Part shown: one piece after another, positions 59,662 through 64,000 of the stretch
How the letters are laid out: each line of letters opens with the position of its first letter
How positions within the stretch are numbered: the stretch's first letter is position 1
Assembly (NCBI RefSeq): GCF_007828215.1
Contig: NZ_VIUE01000018.1
Coordinates: forward strand, 1 to 64,000
Source: Pseudomonas sp. SJZ074
GTDB lineage: Bacteria > Pseudomonadota > Gammaproteobacteria > Pseudomonadales > Pseudomonadaceae
Length of the DNA: 64,000 nucleotides
Direction of reading: 5' to 3'
Position numbers and translations under genes: made by a program
The notes under the pieces: generated by a model
The model's database searches: none
What the model saw: the letters and a program-made list of their open reading frames with translations, nothing else
What the model was told of the DNA's origin: nothing

Positions 59662-60996
59662 TCAGTACACCCAAACCTCCACCCGCCGATTCCTGATCCG
59701 GCCTTCATCCTCGCTATTGGCCGCCACCGGCATCAGTGCGCCGAACCCGCGTACTTCCCGCAGCGTCACGCCGTTCCTGACCAGCTCACGTCGCACCGCC
59801 ATGGCCCGTAGTTTGGACAACAAATCCGCTCGCGCCGGGTCGTCCTTGGCGTCGCCGAACCCCACCAGCGTGACGTGCCGTTCGGTTTTGCCGTGTTGCC
59901 GGAGGTAGTCGAGCACGCGGCTCAGGTCCTGGCGGGCCTTGTTGTCGAGGCTGGCGCTGCCTTCGGCGAAGCGGAAGTTGACGGTCAGGCGTTGGGCGTG
60001 GCGGCTCAAGGACTGGTAGCCCTCCGGCATCAACGCATTCGGCGTGACAGTCATGGCCCGCACGGTCTGGGCGATGAACCCGTTTGCCGCGACGATGGCC
60101 TGGCCCTTGTCGCTTTGGGTGAACGCCACCAACGCCTCGGCCCATGGAGTGCCCGCCTGGGGCGGCAGGTAGAAGAACAACCGCCGGGACAACGGATAGT
60201 CCTCCGTGGCAATCAGGTTGTTCAACGGCAACATCGGTTGGGAGTCGCCGTCGGCAATCGCCAGCGCCTTGGCCTGGCGCACGTAGGGCAAACCGATGAA
60301 ACCGATGCCTTGGGGATCCTGGCTGACGGCGTCGGACAACTGTTCGCTGGATTCGAAGCGCAGGGCGGCAGGATCCAGCCGTTTGCCCTGACGGTTGAGC
60401 ACCAGTTCCTTGAAGGTGTCGTACGTGCCGGACTGGTCATCCCGGGCGTAGAGCCGTATCGGTCCGCCGACGCTGCCCACCGACTCCCAGGTCTTCGCTT
60501 CACCGCTGAAGATCTTCGCCAGTTGCACAGTGTTCAACTGACGCAGCGGGTTGCTTGGGTGAAGGATAATCGCCAGGCCATCAATGGCGATGACCTGCTC
60601 GGCCGTAGGACTTTTCAGATCACCCAGGGGCAGCAGTTCCTCCAGCTCGTTGTCCTTGATCGGCCGGGAAGAGGCGGCCAGGTCGGCGCCGCCCTGCTTG
60701 AGGGCGGCGAATCCGGTGCTGGAGCCATGGGCGGCGATGTCGATCTCCACCCGCCGGCCACCGGCGGTCTGGCCAACGATGCGTTGCTCGTTGTCATGAC
60801 CGGTGATTTCAGTGCTGACCTTGAGCAGGCCCTGATCTTCCATCAGCCCCTTGGCCAGGGCTGGACCGAGTGTCGCGCCAATGGTGTTCGAACCCTGTAT
60901 GCGCAAGGCAAGACCCTGCTCGGGAACCGGCAGATCGGTGGCCCAGGCCGTGAGCGGCAGCCACAGCACCACGAAACAACCCACCCGAAGCCGCAT
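59662..60996 (-). CDS. PstS-like substrate-binding domain fused to OmpA C-terminal domain
   Basis: 444 aa. Signal peptide RLRVGCFVVLWLPLTAWATD. Residues about 28-310 are a phosphate-type periplasmic-binding domain: LALRIQGSNTIGATLGPALA, AAHGSSTGFAALKQGGADLA, ASSRPIKDNELEEL, YARDDQSGTYDTFKELVLNR. The C-terminus is an OmpA-like peptidoglycan-binding domain: RHVTLVGFGDAKDDPARADL, LRAMAVRRELV, RNRRVEVWVY. No transport partner is nearby. It may sense or bind a ligand while tied to the cell wall. Confidence 0.9.
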   Translation of the reverse strand: MRLRVGCFVVLWLPLTAWATDLPVPEQGLALRIQGSNTIGATLGPALAKGLMEDQGLLKVSTEITGHDNEQRIVGQTAGGRRVEIDIAAHGSSTGFAALKQGGADLAASSRPIKDNELEELLPLGDLKSPTAEQVIAIDGLAIILHPSNPLRQLNTVQLAKIFSGEAKTWESVGSVGGPIRLYARDDQSGTYDTFKELVLNRQGKRLDPAALRFESSEQLSDAVSQDPQGIGFIGLPYVRQAKALAIADGDSQPMLPLNNLIATEDYPLSRRLFFYLPPQAGTPWAEALVAFTQSDKGQAIVAANGFIAQTVRAMTVTPNALMPEGYQSLSRHAQRLTVNFRFAEGSASLDNKARQDLSRVLDYLRQHGKTERHVTLVGFGDAKDDPARADLLSKLRAMAVRRELVRNGVTLREVRGFGALMPVAANSEDEGRIRNRRVEVWVY

Positions 60997-61074
60997 CTCG
61001 GCACCTTCTGAACCCAGAGAAATGCCGGAAGATTAAGTCAGGCAGGTGACTGTGAGATGACAATCACCCTCGAC

Positions 61075-61171
61075 CCCTGTGGGAGCGAGCCTGCTCGCGA
61101 TAGCGGTGGGTCAGCTTGCATTGATGTTGAATGTGCCGCCGTCATCGCGAGCAGGCTCGCTCCCACAGGGG
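61075..61171. repeat. REP doublet
   Basis: CCCTGTGGGAGCGAGCCTGC and its inverted partner ending at about 61171 lie between the PstS-OmpA start and the xthA stop. Confidence 0.87.
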
Positions 61172-61189
61172 GGAGTGCAGGTTTTGGGA

Positions 61190-62002
61190 TCAGCTCAATT
61201 GCAGCCAGATCGGCGCATGGTCCGAAGGCTTCTCCATGCCCCGCAGTTCATAATCCACACCGGCATCCTTGACCCGTGGCAGCAGGCCGTGGGAGGTCAG
61301 GATCAGGTCGATGCGCAGGCCGCGCTTGGGTTCGTCCTCGAAGCCGCGGCTACGGTAGTCGAACCAGCTGAAGCGGTCGGTGACGTCCGGGTTCAGGTGG
61401 CGGAAGCTGTCCACCAGGCCCCAGTTCTTCAGGCGGGCCATCCATTCGCGTTCTTCCGGCAGGAAGCTGCATTTTCCGGTTTTCAGCCAGCGCTTCATGT
61501 TGTCCGGGCCGATGCCGATGTCGCAGTCTTCCGGGGAAATGTTCACATCGCCCATTACCACCACGGGCTGGTCGTTGCTGAAGCGGCTTTCCAGCAGGTG
61601 CTGCAAATCGCTGTAGAAACGTTCCTTGGCCGGGAACTTGGTTGGATGATCGCGGCTTTCGCCTTGTGGGAAATACCCGTTCATGATGGTCACCGGCACA
61701 CCATTGGCGTCGGCGAAGGTGCCCCAGATAAAGCGCCGCTGGGCGTCTTCATCGTCGCTCTCGAAGCCTTTGTACAAACTCAGCGGCGCCTGGCGGGAGA
61801 GCAGGGCGACGCCGTAATGGCCTTTCTGTCCGTGGTAATGCACGTGGTAACCCAGGGCTTGCACTTCGGCCAGGGGGAACTGTTCGTCGTGGACTTTGGT
61901 TTCCTGCAGGCCGATCACGTCCGGCTGATGCTTCTCGATCAGCGCCGCCAGCTGATGGGGGCGGGCGCGCAGCCCGTTGATGTTGAAGGAGACGATCTTC
62001 AT
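61190..62002 (-). CDS. xthA: Exodeoxyribonuclease III
   Basis: 270 aa from the ATG at 62002. All family motifs are present: MKIVSFNINGLRARPHQLAA, DVIGLQETKVHDEQFP, VVVMGDVNISPEDCDIGIG, RGLRIDLILTSHGLL and the final EKPSDHAPIWLQL with the catalytic His. It cuts DNA at abasic sites and removes 3' blocks in base-excision repair. Normal length. Upstream lies a 167-bp palindrome. Confidence 0.95.
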   Translation of the reverse strand: MKIVSFNINGLRARPHQLAALIEKHQPDVIGLQETKVHDEQFPLAEVQALGYHVHYHGQKGHYGVALLSRQAPLSLYKGFESDDEDAQRRFIWGTFADANGVPVTIMNGYFPQGESRDHPTKFPAKERFYSDLQHLLESRFSNDQPVVVMGDVNISPEDCDIGIGPDNMKRWLKTGKCSFLPEEREWMARLKNWGLVDSFRHLNPDVTDRFSWFDYRSRGFEDEPKRGLRIDLILTSHGLLPRVKDAGVDYELRGMEKPSDHAPIWLQLS

Positions 62003-62052
62003 GGTCGGCTGTCCTGGCAAAACTGCGATGCTAGCTGACATGTCGGAGAGGA

Positions 62053-62219
62053 GCTAGTGGCCTGTACGGTTAATTCGAGTACTCAAATTCGAGTGCCAGG
62101 GCTTGCCAGGCAAGGCGCCATGACGAGTCGTAGCCCCGCTACGGCGAGGAATGGCAACGCAGGCTGGCAAGTCCTGGCGCCGAAGTTGAGTAAGCGAATT
62201 AGCCACACAGGCCACTAGC
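62053..62219. repeat. 167-bp near-perfect palindrome
   Basis: The dyad is centred exactly on 62136: GTAGC-CCC-GCTAC in the middle, and outer arms GCTAGTGGCCTGT... (62053-62077) and its complement (62195-62219) match at 22 of 25 positions. The inner arms also match well (TGCCAGGGCTTGCCAGGC against GCTGGCAAGTCCTGGC). It lies between the divergent xthA and GNAT genes. It has the shape of a MITE or a long hairpin RNA. No target-site duplication was recognised. Confidence 0.75.
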
Positions 62220-62337
62220 GTGGCAGTAGGACAAATGCACTGCTAATGTCCTGTGCATGTAGGAACGATCGCAGCCCTATCGGGTTCGTACTCAATAAGA
62301 GCAGGGCCTCCCGAGCCCGCCCAGGAGATCTCCCACC

Positions 62338-62988
62338 ATGCCTGAAACCGCTACCGCCATCGCCGATATCCACATGCTCGACAGCGGCTACTCCCGCGAA
62401 GCCCGTTCATTGCTGTACCAGGCCTATCGCCATGAGCCGACGTTCAGCTACTTGTTCGAGTCCGAGCGCCCGGGTTATGAGCAGCGGGTGAGGGCGACGG
62501 TACGGGAGTTGGTCAAGCAGCATTTTCTCCAGGAGTTGCCGGCCATCGGCCTGCTGGTCAACGACCGGCTGATCGGCATCGCCCTGATCGCTCCACCCCA
62601 ACGCCGGCTGGGCATCACCGAAAGCTGGGCCTGGCGCCTGCGCATGGTGTTGAGTACCGGTTTTCGTTGCACCCGGCGCTACCTGGAATACCACGCGGCG
62701 GTGACGGCCTGCCTGCCGTCGGATGCGGTCCATGTGCTGCCGCTGCTGGGGGTGCATCCACAGTTTCAAGGCAAGCATTTCGGCGAACAGTTGCTCCAGG
62801 CAGTGCACAACTGGTGTGCGGTGGATGAACATTCTCAGGGGGTGGTCCTGGACACCGGTAACCCACGCTACCTGGAGTTCTATAAGCGCCAGGGGTATGA
62901 GGAAATCGGCGAGATTGCGGTAGGACCGATCCGCGAACACGTGTTCTTTCACCCCAATCCCCAGGTTTTGCAAAGCGCAACGGCCTGA
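62338..62988 (+). CDS. GNAT family N-acetyltransferase
   Basis: 216 aa. The C-terminal half has the acetyl-CoA motif: VHVLPLLGVHPQFQGKHFGE followed by QLLQAVHNWC, and VVLDTGNPRYLEFYKRQGYE, EIGEI. The N-terminus LYQAYRHEPTFSYLFESERP resembles the group that acts on small molecules. CACC separates the GAGAT ribosome site from the ATG. Substrate unknown. Confidence 0.88.
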   Translation: MPETATAIADIHMLDSGYSREARSLLYQAYRHEPTFSYLFESERPGYEQRVRATVRELVKQHFLQELPAIGLLVNDRLIGIALIAPPQRRLGITESWAWRLRMVLSTGFRCTRRYLEYHAAVTACLPSDAVHVLPLLGVHPQFQGKHFGEQLLQAVHNWCAVDEHSQGVVLDTGNPRYLEFYKRQGYEEIGEIAVGPIREHVFFHPNPQVLQSATA

Positions 62989-63064
62989 ACCTACTCCCGG
63001 TCTGCGAACTTTTGCGACATGTCCGGTCCTATCAGGCTCCCAAGCCCGTGTTAGCATCCGCGCC

Positions 63065-64000
63065 ATGAAACTCCCAGGACGAATAACCCGTGGCGCGCTC
63101 CTGCTGTCCCTCAGCTGCGCGGCACTGGCACAAAGTGAATTGGATGTACGGGTCAAACCCTCCAATGATGCACTCAAGGCCAACGTCGAAGGCTACATCG
63201 GTGGCCTGGGCGATCGTGACGAGGAGGCCTTGCTGCGCTTCAGTCGTGGTGCCGAGGAGCAGGCGCGCAAAGCCGCCCAGGCACTGGGCTACTATCAGCC
63301 GCGGATCGACAGCGAGGTCAAGGGCGGCAAGCAGCCGCGCCTGATCCTGAGCATCGACCCTGGCGAGCCCGTGCATTTGCGCAACGTCACCGTGCGCGTC
63401 GATGGCCCGGCTGCCTCGCTCAAGGCCTTTCGGGTACCCGACAACACGGCCCTCAAGCCGGGCGCGGTGCTCAACCATGGTCGCTATGAAGACGTCAAGC
63501 GGACTATCCAGAACCAGGCTTCGCGCTATGGCTTTTTCAGCGGTCGATTCGTCAGCCAGAAACTGCAGGTGGACCCCCAGGCCGGCATCGCCGATATCGA
63601 GCTGATCTACGACAGTGGGCCACGCTACACCCTGGGGGCGGTGAGTTTCGAGGGCGATACGCCCTTCGACGAAGACCTGCTGCGACGCATGGTGCCCTTC
63701 AAGGCCGGTACGGCCTACGACTCAGAGCTGATCGCCGAACTGAACCAGGCCCTCCAATCGAGCGGGTACTTCGAAGGCGTGCGCGTGGATGCGGCGCCCA
63801 CCGCTGCGACCGACAACGTGATACCGGTCGCCGTCAAGCTCGACACCCGCAAGCCGCGCACCATGGGCCTGGGCCTGGGGTTCTCCACCGACGTCGGCCC
63901 GCGGGCCAAGGCCAATTGGACGCGCCATTGGGTCAACTCCCAAGGCCACAGCTACGGCTGGGAGACGGAAGTGTCGGCCCCCCGACAGAACGTCGGCCTG
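63065..64000 (+). CDS. tamA: Translocation and assembly module TamA (Omp85), partial
   Basis: The frame opens at ATG 63065 and is still open at the window end after 312 codons. Signal peptide RITRGALLLSLSCAALAQSE. POTRA domains follow: LDVRVKPSNDALKANVEGYI, QALGYYQPRIDSEVKGG, GPRYTLGAVSFEGDTPFDED and a third ending in LNQALQSSGYFEGVRVDAAP. The Omp85 barrel begins near TMGLGLGFSTDVGPRAKANW. TamA with TamB inserts autotransporters and other proteins in the outer membrane; tamB is expected just beyond the window. Confidence 0.92.
   Translation, partial: MKLPGRITRGALLLSLSCAALAQSELDVRVKPSNDALKANVEGYIGGLGDRDEEALLRFSRGAEEQARKAAQALGYYQPRIDSEVKGGKQPRLILSIDPGEPVHLRNVTVRVDGPAASLKAFRVPDNTALKPGAVLNHGRYEDVKRTIQNQASRYGFFSGRFVSQKLQVDPQAGIADIELIYDSGPRYTLGAVSFEGDTPFDEDLLRRMVPFKAGTAYDSELIAELNQALQSSGYFEGVRVDAAPTAATDNVIPVAVKLDTRKPRTMGLGLGFSTDVGPRAKANWTRHWVNSQGHSYGWETEVSAPRQNVGL

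Overview
The window reads as a chromosomal segment of a fluorescent-group Pseudomonas. GC-rich coding DNA, HicAB, a 2-oxoadipate dioxygenase (HglS type), DUF6124 and CigR-like proteins, many GTGGGAGC-type REP/REPIN repeats and typical Pseudomonas operon structures all support this. No tRNA, rRNA, CRISPR array or intact insertion sequence was seen.

Layout. (1) 1-12.5 kb is a patchwork of small accessory genes: a DUF2867 and DJ-1/PfpI gene facing a TetR regulator across a palindromic operator, several tiny genes, a frameshifted lipoprotein, a three-gene membrane operon (34-aa TM peptide, DUF6338, 44-aa Pro-rich protein), a truncated DUF6434 gene at the edge of a REPIN, the hicAB toxin-antitoxin pair, a LysR gene facing a frameshifted PACE efflux gene, azlCD, and a delta-60 repeat protein. 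(2) 12.9-13.4 kb holds a CigR/RcnB-like periplasmic protein. (3) 13.5-21.7 kb holds a sigma-54 activator (AcoR type) facing a six-gene ABC transporter operon with the gene order of rhizobial glycerol uptake (glpSTPQUV). The intergenic region has a clear -24/-12 promoter and a row of repeated GTTCA boxes. (4) 21.9-22.8 kb is a lipoprotein hydrolase. (5) 22.9-41.9 kb is one large minus-strand exopolysaccharide operon of 17 genes: UDP-glucuronate and UDP-galacturonate synthesis, initiating sugar transferase, a BY-kinase-like ATPase that has lost its Walker lysine, Wza, Wzz, glycosyltransferases, Wzy, deacetylase, Wzx flippase, a glycoside-hydrolase-like protein, two tandem GNAT paralogues, a BcsL/CelD-type acetyltransferase and a YdjC deacetylase. 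(6) 42.3-46.1 kb has a sulfatase-like transferase facing the EPS operon and an OafA-type acyltransferase with SGNH domain. (7) 46.3-50.5 kb is an ABC/FtsX permease/AttH-like lipocalin operon. (8) 50.6-57.0 kb has a nonsense-mutated small gene, an orphan hcp, hglS, an anchored hydrolase and an AT-rich toxin (type 44 domain)/putative immunity pair. (9) 57.4-64 kb has a carboxypeptidase G2-like enzyme, a DUF6124 gene with a long structured leader, a PstS-OmpA fusion, xthA, a 167-bp palindrome, a GNAT gene and the start of tamA, which runs off the window.

How the genes fit together. The EPS operon makes, polymerises, exports and probably modifies (acetylation, deacetylation) an acidic polysaccharide; the neighbouring sulfatase-like and acyltransferase genes could modify the same or other envelope glycans. 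The transporter operon is probably switched on by its divergent sigma-54 activator in response to a small polyol. Most original signals: the leader RNA at 59.2-59.4 kb with two mutually exclusive pairings, the sigma-54 control region at 15.5-15.7 kb, the 167-bp hairpin at 62.1 kb, the toxin/immunity pair at 55-57 kb, the microprotein operon at 4.4-5.3 kb, and the cluster of single-base gene disruptions.
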